The notes under the pieces: model-generated
What the model saw: only the letters and a program-made list of their open reading frames with translations
The model's database searches: none
Told to the model about the DNA's origin: nothing
Shown: positions 55,418-64,000 of the stretch, in pieces
Layout of the letters: each line of letters opens with the position of its first letter
Position numbering within the stretch: position 1 is the stretch's first letter
Translations under genes and position numbers: made by a program
Source of the DNA: Xenopus tropicalis
Taxonomy: Eukaryota > Chordata > Amphibia > Anura > Pipidae
Direction: 5' to 3'
DNA length: 64,000 nucleotides
Assembly (NCBI RefSeq): GCF_000004195.4
Contig: NC_030679.2
Coordinates: 146,322,243 to 146,386,242, forward strand

Positions 55418-55680
55418 GCTTTCTCACTTGATGCTATTTTATTAAAATTAATTGATTTATGGTAAATGTGTTACGATAAAAAGGTTCAACTGTTTCCGTA
55501 ATTATATCCATATGGAGCTGGAGCAGCACTGTAAGCAAATGCATACTGAAAAAAACTTTGTTTCCAAAACTTCAGATTTGTATGAAGAAATTTGGTGCCC
55601 GAATTCTCTATGGTGGGTTCTGCAATGACAATTTAGTGGCAAAGTGTTCAAAATTAAATAATGGATTTTGTAAATCTAAA
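55418..55680. repeat. Thr upstream spacer, cut before the Thr gene
   Basis: Starts in the His trailer and jumps at AATTGATTTATGG into the Thr upstream spacer. It ends at TTTTGTAAATCTAAA, where a Thr leader is normally followed by the Thr gene. Confidence 0.65.
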
Positions 55681-55697
55681 AATCCGGGTCACGGCAG
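55681..55697 (+). pseudogene. 3' remnant of a tRNA-His gene at a recombination joint
   Basis: AATCCGGGTCACGGCA followed by GCTTTTTCACTTGATGCTA is exactly the last 16 bases and trailer of the His genes. It is joined to a Thr upstream spacer. The Thr gene and most of the His gene are gone. Confidence 0.85.
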
Positions 55698-56300
55698 CTT
55701 TTTCACTTGATGCTAATTAATTAACATAAAAAAACCCTTAACCCTTAATGATATCCCTGTCTTTTACAGTCAGGATATTTATGAAGCTAATGGCAGATTA
55801 TCAGAGGATTTAAAATAAAGGATAGGTAAAATCCAGGAAATGACATTAATCAGACAATTTCTCGAGGCACTATCAGTTCAGGCAGCTGAATCCTTCAGCA
55901 GAGGTGCCAGGGAGCTGCTTGTTATCTGCCCACTGTTCTGTTAATGGGGGGAAAGGCAGGGGGTGATATAACTCCAACTTGCAGCGCAGCAGTAAAGAGT
56001 GACTAAAGTTTCTCAGTGTGCAATCACATGGCTATGGGCACCTGGGAAAGTAAAGAAATGGCTAGCTCCATGTCAAATCTCAAAATTAAATATGAAAAAA
56101 ACTGCAGAATTCTGCTGGAGCAGCACTGTAAGCAAATACATTTTGAAAAAAACTTTGTTTCCAAAACTCCAGATTTGTATGAAGACATTTGGTGCCCAAA
56201 TTCTCTATAGTGGGTTCTGCAATGACAATTTAATGGCAGTGTTCAAATTTAAATAATGAACTTTGTAAATCTAAAATTAAAAGGTCGCAATGTGATATCT
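55698..56300. repeat. His-Thr spacer with an alternative 5' part
   Basis: Bases 55930-56100 differ from copies 1-3 and match 58850-59020. They contain an ATG frame at 56016 (MCNHMAMGTWESKEMASSMS) that continues into the shared Cys-rich stretch. No family recognised. The second half is the usual Thr upstream spacer. Confidence 0.6.
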
Positions 56301-56374
56301 GGCGCTGTGGCTTAGTTGGTTAAAGCGCCTGTCTTGTAAACAGGAGATCCTGAGTTCGACTCTCAGCAGTACCT
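56301..56374 (+). tRNA. tRNA-Thr (TGT)
   Basis: 74 bases, loop CTTGTAA (TGT), consensus A and B boxes. The acceptor GGCGCTG/CAGTACC has one C-A mismatch. No T4 run within 30 bases. Confidence 0.85.
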
Positions 56375-57016
56375 GCCTTCTTCCTTTAAAGCTTGCGGGG
56401 AGCGGCTAGAGCGTGCCTTTGGCTCTCTTGCCCATGTCTGTTCTCTGTAGGTATCTGCCCGTTAATGCATGGTTCCTCTGAAAACTCCCAGCCTGTTTTA
56501 CATGCAGATGTCAGTCTCCTGGCAAGTGTATGCCTACCAACCAAGCAACGGCCGCTTCCTATCAAAGTGTGGAACTGTGTCTTGGGTCAATTAGACACAT
56601 CTTTTCATGCTTAGCCCGAATAATGTTCCTGTCAAGATTGCAAAGTAGCTAGGCTTACTGAGCTTCAAGCTACAGACTGGGGACGAAAGGTATTGGTGGT
56701 TGGAGGTAAAACGTGTGCGTTGGGGGGAAATTCCTTGGGAATAAAGGATGTGTTCAGGTTGTTGATTTGGTTTTGCTAATGAGCGCTGCTCACGCCTGCC
56801 AAGGAGCAAGGCTCACACCTGAATCAAGAATTTGTCATGGATTTTAAGGCAGAGCTGACAAGATCTGCTGCTTTAGGGTGTTGGAAGAACTGGGAAGCAC
56901 TGGGAAATGCTTATCCCACAATATTAAACCATTTGGCATATTATCCAGTTCAGCCTGTGTACAGACACCTTAACCATACGGCATGTGGGATTTGTGAAAA
57001 TAGACACGTGAAAACA
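56375..57016. repeat. Post-Thr spacer and switch to inverted copy
   Basis: 56375-56860 runs like 48015-48500. At about 56861 (AGATCTGCTGCTTTAGGG) the sequence switches to the reverse complement of 48805-48900. No gene seen. Confidence 0.7.
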
Positions 57017-57090
57017 AGGCACTGCTGAGAGTCGAACTCAGGATCTCCTGTTTACTAGACAGGCGCTTTAACCAACTAAGCCACAGCGCC
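57017..57090 (-). tRNA. tRNA-Thr (AGT), minus strand
   Basis: The only clearly intact minus-strand tRNA. The reverse complement gives GGCGCTGTGGCTTAGTTGG, loop CTAGTAA (AGT), B box AGTTCGACTC and CAGTGCC+T. TTTT (AAAA on plus) lies about 5 bases beyond its 3' end, at 57011-57014. It belongs to an inverted copy of the Thr-Thr block. Confidence 0.92.
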
Positions 57091-57273
57091 AGACTACAGC
57101 CTCTGTCAAGGGCATAAAAATGAAAAATGGGCACATGCAGAAGATTGCACCAAGATCAGGATTATTGGGCAAGTATTACTTGCTGTTAAACTCTCGAGAT
57201 ATCTGTTAGACAGGTGGATAATTAAGAACAAGAAGAAGAAGGCCTTGATTGAAACATATTTGTCAGCTCTGCC

Positions 57274-57992
57274 TTAAAGTGGACCTGTTACCCAGACATA
57301 AAAAGCTGTATAATAAAAACCCTTTTCAAATTAAAGAAGAAACCCAAAATTATTTTTTTATTGCCACATCCATACCCATTATTAATATGTCTATGAAGAT
57401 TTTCATTCATCCAGGTCATGGTATATCTAGTATAAATAAATTTAAAGCAACTGGACTTGTTAAGTCTTCATTGAAGCTTGAAACTGAAGAAGCTGCTCGG
57501 ATGAGTAGTGAAACGTCTTCAATGATTACTTAACAAGTCCAGTTGCTTTAAATTTATTTATACTAGATACCCATTATTAAAGCATTTACAAATCCCAGCT
57601 GTCAGTCATGTATTGTTTGCCCCGCCTCTATGCCTAAGGCATAGAGGTGGGGCAGAGAGTTACTTTCACTTTCAATTCCGAACTTCTTAGATATCACTGC
57701 ACTCCTCACATTCCCCCTCCCTTTGCACCATGTAGTTTTCTAACCAGTGCATGGATATGGGCATTAGGTCCCCCCATACTGGCACAGAAACAAGATTTTG
57801 GCAGGATGCAATGCCTGCTTTGATAACAGTGTCCACAAAATGGTGCCGGCCTGCTTGCAGCAACTGTGAATTCCAAGGCTGAAGAATATAAGTTTAAAAT
57901 AATTTATATGGTGTAAGTAAAGTTTATGTTGCTTGATAAAAACAATAGAAAACAATTTGTAATTTTTTCTTAAGGTGACAGGTCCCCTTTAA
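57274..57992. mobile_element. Kolobok (T2-type) MITE with TTAA target duplication
   Basis: Left end TTAAAGTGGACCTGTTACCC; right end, read inward, TTAAAGGGGACCTGTCACCT (17 of 20 matches). TTAA lies at both ends (57274-57277 and 57989-57992). The matching empty site at about 51295 reads GAGTTTTAATGCAGAG with a single TTAA. The ends fit the TTAAAGGRR pattern of Xenopus T2/Kolobok MITEs (family knowledge). No transposase seen; about 715 bases. Confidence 0.8.
57372..57580. mobile_element. Foldback insertion nested in the MITE
   Basis: The direct repeat ATACCCATTATTAA (57372-57385 and 57567-57580) flanks about 181 bases. Inside, 57424-57465 and 57528-57569 are perfect 42-base inverted repeats (arm start TATCTAGTATAAATAAATTT) around a 62-base centre with GGATGAGTAGTGAAACGTC. 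A 14-base duplication suggests target-primed insertion. The family is not certain. Confidence 0.7.
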
Positions 57993-58214
57993 AACTCATG
58001 ACAAAGTCTTGATTCAGGTGTGAGCCTTGCTCCTTGGCAGGCGTGAGCAGCGCTCATTAGCAAAACCAAATCAACAACCTGAACACATCCTTTATTACCA
58101 AGGAATTTCCCCCCAACGCACATGTTTTACCTCCAACCACCAATACCTTTCGTCCCCAGTCTGTAGCTTGAAGCTCAGTAAGCCGAGCTACTTTGCAATC
58201 TTCCTGCCTTGATA
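57993..58214 (-). repeat. Inverted Thr-Thr spacer (continuation)
   Basis: Reverse complement of about 51070-51300 (GACTGGGGACGAAAGG, GTGTTCAGGTTGTTG). It resumes exactly where the MITE interrupted it. Confidence 0.75.
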
Positions 58215-58690
58215 GGAGCATTATTCCTAAGACAGCTACTAACCAGAGGGTGTGCCCAGAGGTGCAGGGCATGTGGGTAGAACCCAGTAGTTTACGTTGG
58301 TCTGAGTCTGAGCAGGTCAGTGCAGACCAAGTGGGCATAAACTGGGTTAAAGGCTGCCAAACAGTGTCTGAGTTCAGGCCCTGGACATGGGGGACTAGAG
58401 ACCGGCAGGAGGGCCCCACATGCACTCAGGTAACTGCAGGGACAGAAGAGAACCAGGTGGGAGCAGGAGGCCAGGTGCCTTCAGTAGGCAGTTACAGTTT
58501 GTGGCCTAGTACCCACACTGGCACCCCTTGCAGTGAGGCTAAAAACAAGAATGAAGTGAACATTGTGCCTATATTTTTCCACTCCAGTGCCATGGATCAT
58601 GTGTATAAAAATCCTAAGGAAAGAGAGTTTAGGCCTGGGAGGTAAAATAATTGTTACAAATGTTCAATAATGATGAATTTTGGTAATGAC
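58215..58690. other. Unique sequence, nothing recognised
   Basis: This stretch has no copy elsewhere in the window. A plus-strand frame runs to 58645 but begins in the inverted spacer and shows no domain I recognise. I do not call a gene. Confidence 0.5.
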
Positions 58691-59209
58691 CCGGATTGGT
58701 ACAAAGGTTAATGCATCCCTTAACCCTTAATGATATCCCTGTCTTTTACAGTCAGGATATTTATGAAGCTAATGGCAGATTATCAGAGGATTTATAATAA
58801 AGGATAGGTAAAATCAAGGAATTTACATTAATCAGCCCACATATCTGTTAATGGGGGGAAAAGCAGGGGGTGATTGAACTCCAACTTGCAGCGCAGCAGT
58901 AAAGAGTGACTAAAGTTTCTCAGTGTGCAATCACATGGCTATGGGCACCTGGGAAAGTAAAGAAATGGCTAGCTCCATGTCAAATCTCAAAATTAAATAT
59001 GAAAAAAACTGCAGAATTCTGCTGGAGCAGCACTGTAAGCAAATGCATTTGGAAAAAAACTTTGTTTCCAAAACTCCAGATTTGTTTGAAGAAATTTGGT
59101 GCCCGAATTCTCTATAGTGGGTTCTGCAATGACAATTTAGTGGCAAAGTGTTCAAAATTAAATAATGGATTTTGTAAATCTAAAATTCAAAGGCTGCAAT
59201 GTGATATCT
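58691..59209. repeat. Thr upstream spacer, last full copy
   Basis: Same type as 55741-56300, with the alternative 5' part (ACTCCAACTTGCAGCGCAGC). A plus-strand frame from 58906 reads through to 59232, into the Thr gene, which argues against a real protein. Confidence 0.65.
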
Positions 59210-59283
59210 GGCGCTGTGGCTTAGTTGGTTAAAGCGCCTGTCTTGTAAACAGGAGATCCTGAGTTCGACTCTCAGCAGTGCCT
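59210..59283 (+). tRNA. tRNA-Thr (TGT)
   Basis: 74 bases, acceptor GGCGCTG/CAGTGCC+T, A box GGCTTAGTTGG, loop CTTGTAA (TGT), B box AGTTCGACTC, all consensus. The trailer CCTTCTCCCTTTAAAGC lacks a T4 run. Confidence 0.93.
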
Positions 59284-59579
59284 GCCTTCTCCCTTTAAAG
59301 CTTGCGGGGAACGGCTAGAGCGTGCCTTTGGCTCTCTTACCCATGTCTGTTCTCTGTAGGTATCTGCCCGTTAAAGCATGGTTCCTCTGAAAACTCCCAG
59401 CCTGTTTTACATGCAGATGTCAGTCTCCTGGCAAGTGTGTGCCTACCAACCAAGCAACGGCCGCTTCCTAGAGAGAGAGTTTAACAGCAAGTAATACTTG
59501 CCCAATAATCCTGATCTTGGTGCAATCTTCTGCATGTGCCCATTTTTCATTTTTATGCCCTTGACAGAGGCTGTAGCCT
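59284..59579. repeat. Thr-Thr spacer, shortened
   Basis: Matches 48015-48180, then skips to 48565-48668 (GAGAGTTTAACAGCAAG). About 380 bases are missing. No gene seen. Confidence 0.65.
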
Positions 59580-59618
59580 GGCGCTGTGGCTTAGTTGGTT
59601 AAAGCGCCTGTCTAGTAA
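59580..59618 (+). pseudogene. tRNA-Thr (AGT), cut by the DIRS-like element
   Basis: The 5' half (GGCGCTGTGGCTTAGTTGG to CTAGTAA) is intact. After AGTAAA the sequence becomes the retrotransposon end at 59617-59622. The 3' half of the tRNA is not found on the other side of the element. Confidence 0.9.
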
Positions 59619-59887
59619 AAAAGAAAATTAATTCATACTTACCGAAATTTTCTATTCCTGGTTAATAGATGGCATCATTAACAAGAGGGTAATCTCCACC
59701 CCTAACTCTGACTCGACAGAGCACATCCCTTAGCAATTAAAACCTTGATTATAGCCTACATATCCATGCCCCCTCCCCCTGCACCTTCGTCTTGGTGATT
59801 AAGCTTATTAGGGAGGGTCTTGTAAATAATGCCATCTATTAACCAGGAAAAGAAAATTTCGGTAAGTATGAATTAATTTTCTTTTTT
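59617..59887. repeat. 59-base inverted repeat at the 3' end of the DIRS-like element
   Basis: Bases 59617-59675 and 59829-59887 are reverse complements with one mismatch (TCTATTCC versus TCTTTTCC). They separate a 153-base centre. A third, direct copy of the inner words (CTGGTTAATATGGCATCC, TTAACAAGAGGG) follows at 59891-59921. Split or inverted termini are typical of DIRS elements. An independent foldback element inserted there is the alternative. Confidence 0.85.
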
Positions 59888-60013
59888 CCCCTGGTTAATA
59901 TGGCATCCTTAACAAGAGGGACGTGCTAAGCAATATTGTGGGAGGGTTTTCAAGACAAACCAGATAAAACCAAACTGCTTAGATGTTTGAACACAGAATA
60001 TCTTTATTCTGTC

Positions 60014-60720
60014 CTAGTTTGAACTGCTCTCAACACACTTTGTCCAAACATCTGATAAACATCTGACCAGGTCTAATGTACTCCATTTTCTTTCTTGATC
60101 TGATTGTGGCTGTGGAAAAAAGGCTGGTAGTACAATCTCTGCATTCCAATGAAAAGAAGTCATTACCTTTGGTAGAAAAGCTGGGTTAGTTCTCAAAATA
60201 ACAAGAAAATTGTATACGGCTCCTGAGCTGATAAAGCTTGCAACTCACTCACTCGCTTTGCTGAGGTTACTGCTGTCAACAAGACTGTCTTGTAAGTCAT
60301 CATTGTGTGCGAAGCCTCCTGTAAAGGCTCAAAAGGTTGCTCCGTCAAAGCTTCCAGTACTAAAGGCAAATTCCATGACGTTGAGAGATTCTTCTTTGGG
60401 GGCCTTAGTCTTAATACTGCTGCCATGAATTGAATAATTGCTGGTTCTTGTGCCCAAGCCTTCCCTGTAAAGGCCGAAATTGCTGAGATCTGTGCCTTCA
60501 GCGTCCTCATACTAAGGCTTTTTTCCAAACCTCTTTGCAAAAAATCTAAAATTTCCACCGTAATAAATTTTTCCGCAGACATGTCTTTTTCTTCTAAATA
60601 TGTCATGAATACTCTCCAAGTCTTTTGATATGTCTTATAGGTAGATCCTCTCCTGGCCTTTAGCATTGTGTTTACTACCGGTGATGACAGACCTGACGAT
60701 CTTAATCTCTCCCTCTCAAA
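60014..60720 (-). pseudogene. Tyrosine recombinase of the DIRS-like element, frameshifted and truncated
   Basis: Reads from about 60720 down. A SAM-like N-terminal part (STYKTYQKTWRVFMTYLEE) is followed by the conserved Arg in SAKRVSELQALS at about 60261-60226. A stop after YTIFLLF at 60193 marks a frameshift. The next frame (60196-60014) continues with NPAFLPKVM and TLDLVRCLSDVW, expected in DIRS recombinases. The H-x-x-R motif and catalytic Tyr that should follow are absent. Enzyme function would be integration of the circular DNA copy. Confidence 0.8.
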
Positions 60721-61427
60721 CGCCATGCCTTGAGGGCTAGTGTATGGACCATTGGGTGCTGTACTGGTCCCTGCCTCAGTAGCCAAGGTGCCAGTGGTAA
60801 TTTCATTGGTGCTTCTATCATCATCCGTTTGAGTAGCGGATACCACGGTCTCCTTGGCCAGTCTGGAATGACCGCTATTATCTCCGCTCGATCTTGCCTT
60901 ATCTTCCTCAGAACTCTTGGTATCATTGGGATTGGTGGAAATACAAATAGGAGGCCTGAACTCCAATTCTGCATTAACGCATCTGTTGCCATTGCTTCTG
61001 GTTCTGGTACCCTGGAATAAAAATGTTTTACCTTCCTGTTGGATTGTGTTGCCATCAAGTCTATGTCTGGTTGACTCCGACTCAAAAAATCTGCAATCTT
61101 GTTCTCCTTCCCTGGAAGGAACATTGCTGACAGATCTTCCAAATTGTCTTGAGCCCATAGCATGATTGGTTGCAGTACTTGTATCAACTGCCTGCTCCTC
61201 ATACCCCCTTGTTTCTTTATATAACACATCGCCATAATGTTGTCCATCTGGACTAGCAATGACTTGTTGCTTAGCAAGTGCCCAAAATCTCTTAGGGCTA
61301 ATGCTACGGCTTTTAATTCTCTGACATTTGCTGGGAGTACACTGTCTTGTGCAGACCAAACTCCCTGGGTCATTTCTGACCTCCAATATGCTCCCCAACC
61401 TGTTGAGCTGGCATCGGTGGTCATCAC
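60702..61427 (-). pseudogene. RNase H domain of the DIRS-like element
   Basis: 241-residue frame. TTDASSTGWG at residues 3-12 holds the first catalytic Asp. RELKAV (about 38-43) supplies the Glu, VQMDN (about 59-63) the second Asp and ENKIADFLSR the C-terminal Asp region. A DIRS-type extension (QPDIDLMAT ... PDWPRRPWYPLL) follows. It is in a different frame from the reverse transcriptase upstream, so one frameshift lies at about 61430-61480. The stop at 60702 overlaps the recombinase frame, as is usual for this family. Confidence 0.82.
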
Positions 61428-61459
61428 CTCCCAAGAAACATCTCATAGCCTGTTTCCTC

Positions 61460-62319
61460 TTGATAGATGACTGTCCTCTAGCCACCATCCTAAGGCTTGA
61501 GATGAATATGTCTTGTTCCCAGTCTGGGTTTATCCTGTCCCATTGGGACAGAAATTCTCTTTGTGGAACCCTGGCGTTCCATCTCGCCCATTGCGTCATT
61601 GGTATTACCGACGTTAATAGGCCTATTAGGCTCATGAATTGTTTCGCCGTACAGACTGATCTCCCTTGTATCCAAAGCACCATCTGTTTTATCTTTAGCT
61701 TTTTGTCTTCCGGTAATGTTACTACCGCTCTGTCTGTACGGAACCTTGCCCCCAGGTATGTTAGATTTTGAGAAGGAGACAACTGACTTTTCTTTAGATT
61801 TATAATCCATCCATGTTGCTGTAGATATGAGATTACTTGATCTCTCTGTTCCTGTAAGATCTGAGGCTCTCTTGCTAACAGCAGAATGTCGTCCAGATAA
61901 TAATAGATGTTGATTGCTCTTCTCCTCAACTCTGCTATTAGAGTAACCAGAACCTTTGAAAATACCCTTGGTGATGTTGCTAGACTGAAGGGAAGGCAAG
62001 TGAACTGATAATGCTCATGGACCCCGACCATGAATCTCAGAAACTTCTGATGCAATGCTGCGATTGGCACATGTAGGTAAGCATCCTTTAGATCTATCGA
62101 AATCATCCAGTCTCCTGGTCTTACTTCTGGAATTATTGTGTACAATGATTCCATCTTGAATTTCTTTACCACTAAATACTGGTTGAGATGTCTGAGATCT
62201 AGTACTGGTCTGAAGTCTCTTGTCTTTTTCTTTAACATGAATAGGGGTGAATAAAATCCCATCTGTCTTTGTGAGGCTGGTACCACTTTGATTGCTCCCT
62301 GAGCCTGCAATTGCTCCAC
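61460..62319 (-). pseudogene. Reverse transcriptase of the DIRS-like element
   Basis: Frame beginning at 62319. FRPVLDLRHLNQYL (residues 36-49), SIDLKDAYLHVPI (74-86, first catalytic Asp), LPFSLATSPRVF (109-120) and YYLDDILLLAR (140-150, the YxDD box at about 61890) are all present. About 255 residues of RT are intact. The open frame continues to 60193, but below about 61460 it reads the RNase H region out of frame. The true start is uncertain because the preceding frames are broken. Confidence 0.85.
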
Positions 62320-62666
62320 ATATTATAACAGAATTTCTCTCTTTTGTTTGTCGCGCGGGATGCGGGAAACTACAAAATGATTCTGTTGGGGGGCTCTTGT
62401 AAATTCCAGAAAATATCCTCTTCTTATTGTCTCCAACACCCAGACATCTGATATTGACTTTGCCCAGACCTCTACAAACCTTGATAACCTTCTGGGGATC
62501 TTCTCTGTCTGGGCTGTCCCCCCTTCAGAAATATTTCCTTGTACCCCTTGCAGAGGAACCTCTGCCTCTAGAGGGTCTGGAAGACATATTACTGTCTCTT
62601 CTCCAGTTCTGTGCCTGTGTATATTCCCTGCCAGGCCTATATGCCCTTTGTTTACGAAAAGTTGAC

Positions 62667-63536
62667 CTATCCCGAAAAGGACTGCCTTTGTCTATCTGAA
62701 GTTGACGTTGAAGAAGGAAAATTTTGTCTTCGTTCCTGAGGCAAAAAAACGCTTTTCCCTCCTGTAACTCTCTTTATTAGCTCCTCTAGCTTTGATCCAA
62801 AAAGCATATCACCCTCAAAGGGCATATTGCATAAATTTGCCTTAGAGGCCTTATCTGCACTCCAGGATCTCAGCCATAGTGCTCGCCTCACTGCTACTGA
62901 CAATGCTAGAGCTCTAGAAGAGGTCTTCACCAGATCGATTGACGCATCTGCGACAAACCAACTTCATTTCTGAAAGAGATTTTATAATCTCTTCTCTCTC
63001 TACTCCATGTTTAATGGCCTTTTCTATCCCATGAAGCCAGGATTGCATAGCCCATGACACTGATGTAAGGGCAATAGCTGGTCTGCAAGAAGCTGCTGTA
63101 GCTAAATAATTTTTCTTCAATACCGCCTCCATCTTTCTGTCCATTGGATTAGAAAAAGATGAAATATCATCCACTGGAAGAACTGTTCTCTTGGATAGTT
63201 TGGCTACTGCCGCATCCACCTTAGGTGGTTTTTCCCAAATCTTTTCCTGAATCTTTGAACTTTATTCTGCACTGTGAATCTGGCATCCATCTTCTCCCAT
63301 TCAGCAGTAATTATTTCCTCAATTGTTTCAGGTAATGGGAAAGTTGCATGTTCCCTTTTTAGGATCTTAAAGGGATTGCTTGAAGATGGTTGACTGTCTT
63401 GAGTCTCTGTCAATTTTAATTCTTGTCTCACTGCCTTGACCAAGGGCTCAACTAAAGCAAAGTCAAATCCTGCGCATTGTTCCAAATTCTCCTCCTGTTC
63501 TTCCTCATATAATTCTCCTGTTGATGATTCTTCCAA
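62667..63536 (-). pseudogene. Gag-like ORF1 of the DIRS-like element, in three frames
   Basis: Frames 63536-63204 (acidic start, then PFKILKREHATFPLPE), 63219-62914 (DAAVAKLSKRTVLPVDD, SFSNPMDRKME, SVSWAMQSWLHGIEKAI) and 62930-62667 (RRALWLRSWSADKASKANLC, MPFEGDMLFG) follow each other with small overlaps. They match the order seen in DIRS Gag proteins as I know them. Two frameshifts, near 63210 and 62920, break it. The stretch 62320-62666 has no clear domain. Confidence 0.75.
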
Positions 63537-63567
63537 TGGTGAATTCTCTCTAGTAAAAATCTCTCTT

Positions 63568-63719
63568 TCAGTGTATGTAGGGACCCATAGGGTTAATACG
63601 TCCCTATGGCTTTAAGCCCTACTAGGTCCTATATCTTCCTGTTATTGGGCAGAGGCCCATGTATCTAGTGTGCCATTAGCATATGAGCCTTATTGTTTAA
63701 TAGGGATTTGATCCACGGA
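63568..63719. repeat. CCATAGGG/CCCTATGG block and Lys leader
   Basis: Same block as 49567-49706, beginning just inside the last bases of the L2 fragment (GTGTATGTAGGG). No gene seen. Confidence 0.65.
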
Positions 63720-63787
63720 GCCTGGATAGCTCAGTTGATAGAGTATTGGACTTTTATGGTCTGGGGGTTCAAGTCCCTGTTCGGGCG
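63720..63787 (+). pseudogene. tRNA-Lys pseudogene
   Basis: 68 bases. Acceptor GCCTGGA/TTCGGGC and the T arm survive, but the anticodon arm (TTGGACTTTTATGGTCTG) lacks a proper stem and about 5 bases are missing. It shares the rearrangement with 46908, so both descend from one damaged copy. Confidence 0.8.
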
Positions 63788-64000
63788 CTGCACATTTTAG
63801 ACTGCCATTGTACAAATAAATCATCACTACAATCAGATGTATTAGCTAATTGTTCTTTAATCTACAAAGCAACGGGTGTCACTGGATGAGTCTGTAATGT
63901 GTAAGGACTGGCATGTACCATGGGTTACCAACATTGTATAATAGTTACCACTTCATTCTGTTCCCATTGCAAAACTAAATGAAATCTAGGCCCTTGGGAT
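63788..64000. repeat. Lys-His spacer, start of another block
   Basis: Matches 49780-49990 closely. The tRNA domain therefore continues beyond the window, with a His gene expected a few hundred bases on. Confidence 0.75.

Larger units (their letters stand above)
59617..63567 (-). mobile_element. DIRS-like tyrosine-recombinase retrotransposon, degenerate
   Basis: On the minus strand, in order: Gag-like frames (63536-62667), reverse transcriptase (62319 to about 61460), RNase H (61427-60702) and a tyrosine recombinase (about 60720-60014). Gag-RT-RH-YR without integrase or protease is the DIRS/Ngaro plan. The element ends at 59617-59887 in a 59-base inverted repeat. Several frameshifts and a missing recombinase C-terminus mean it cannot be autonomous. 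No target duplication is seen, as expected for recombinase-mediated insertion. The 5' end (63567) is defined only by the return of tRNA-domain sequence (GTGTATGTAGGGACCC). Confidence 0.85.

Noticed and set aside
57481..57525. Hammerhead-ribozyme-like core (GGATGAG ... GAAACGTC) in the foldback centre
   Set aside because: The conserved CTGATGA is not matched exactly, the putative stem II is too short and no proper stem III can be drawn. Kept only as part of the unexplained foldback.
58193..58645. A 150-residue plus-strand reading frame
   Set aside because: It starts within an inverted tRNA spacer, has low complexity stretches and no recognisable domain or splice context. Treated as chance.
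58906..59232. A 108-residue reading frame as a gene
   Set aside because: It runs into the tRNA-Thr gene at 59210, and its frame is disrupted in the sister spacers. Reported only as a shared frame of unknown meaning.
60210..62699. Plus-strand reading frames at 60210-60428, 60730-61165, 61237-61771 and 62427-62699
   Set aside because: They are antisense shadows of the minus-strand Gag, RT, RNase H and recombinase frames, which show the real motifs.

Overview
The window comes from a clawed frog (Xenopus, most likely X. tropicalis). The diagnostic feature is a 43 kb array of stem-loops whose 3' arms carry miR-427, the amphibian member of the miR-430/302/427 family (seed AAAGUGC). The rest is ordinary amphibian sequence: nuclear tRNA genes with A and B boxes, L2-type LINE pieces, hAT and Kolobok MITEs, and a DIRS-type tyrosine-recombinase retrotransposon. 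I see no intact host protein-coding gene. The short reading frames across the first 43 kb are by-products of the repeat.

Layout. (1) 1-263: a very noisy copy of the spacer found upstream of the tRNA-Thr genes. (2) 264-42988: the mir-427 array, 28 complete units plus one truncated unit, all on the plus strand. Long units (about 1612-1622 bp, 20 copies) carry eight stem-loops, here named a-h. Short units (1188-1189 bp, 8 copies) lack e, f and g. I count 156 stem-loops of ordinary miR-427 type (b, c, d, f, g, h), 21 divergent ones that keep AAAGUGC (e), and 29 with a changed seed (a). Each unit ends in a compact promoter-like block: a CATTGTTAT SOX/POU-like site, CCACACCC, ATATGCAT, inverted CCAAT and TATAAA. 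It lies about 200-330 bp before the first stem-loop of the next unit, so each unit looks like its own Pol II transcription unit. (3) 42989-59616: a tRNA domain built from repeated blocks (Leu-Ser-His, and Thr-Thr-Ser pseudogene-Lys-His), with intact tRNA-Leu(TAA), Ser(GCT), His(GTG), Thr(AGT/TGT) and Lys(TTT), many tRNA pseudogenes and several nested transposons. (4) 59617-63567: a broken DIRS-like retrotransposon on the minus strand that cuts a tRNA-Thr gene. (5) 63568-64000: the tRNA domain resumes with a Lys pseudogene.

How it works together. From established knowledge, miR-427 is produced in a burst at zygotic genome activation and drives deadenylation and clearance of maternal mRNAs. An array of about 27-28 promoters and more than 150 precursors fits a need for very rapid output. 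The array is being homogenised and reshaped by unequal exchange: there are two higher-order repeat patterns, short units made by recombination between stem-loops d and g, and private mutations in the edge unit. Both array edges lie in tRNA-domain sequence, so the miRNA array appears to sit inside the tRNA cluster. Unit 2 and the first 263 bases show scattered one-base indels and look like unpolished long-read fill, so the left edge should not be trusted.
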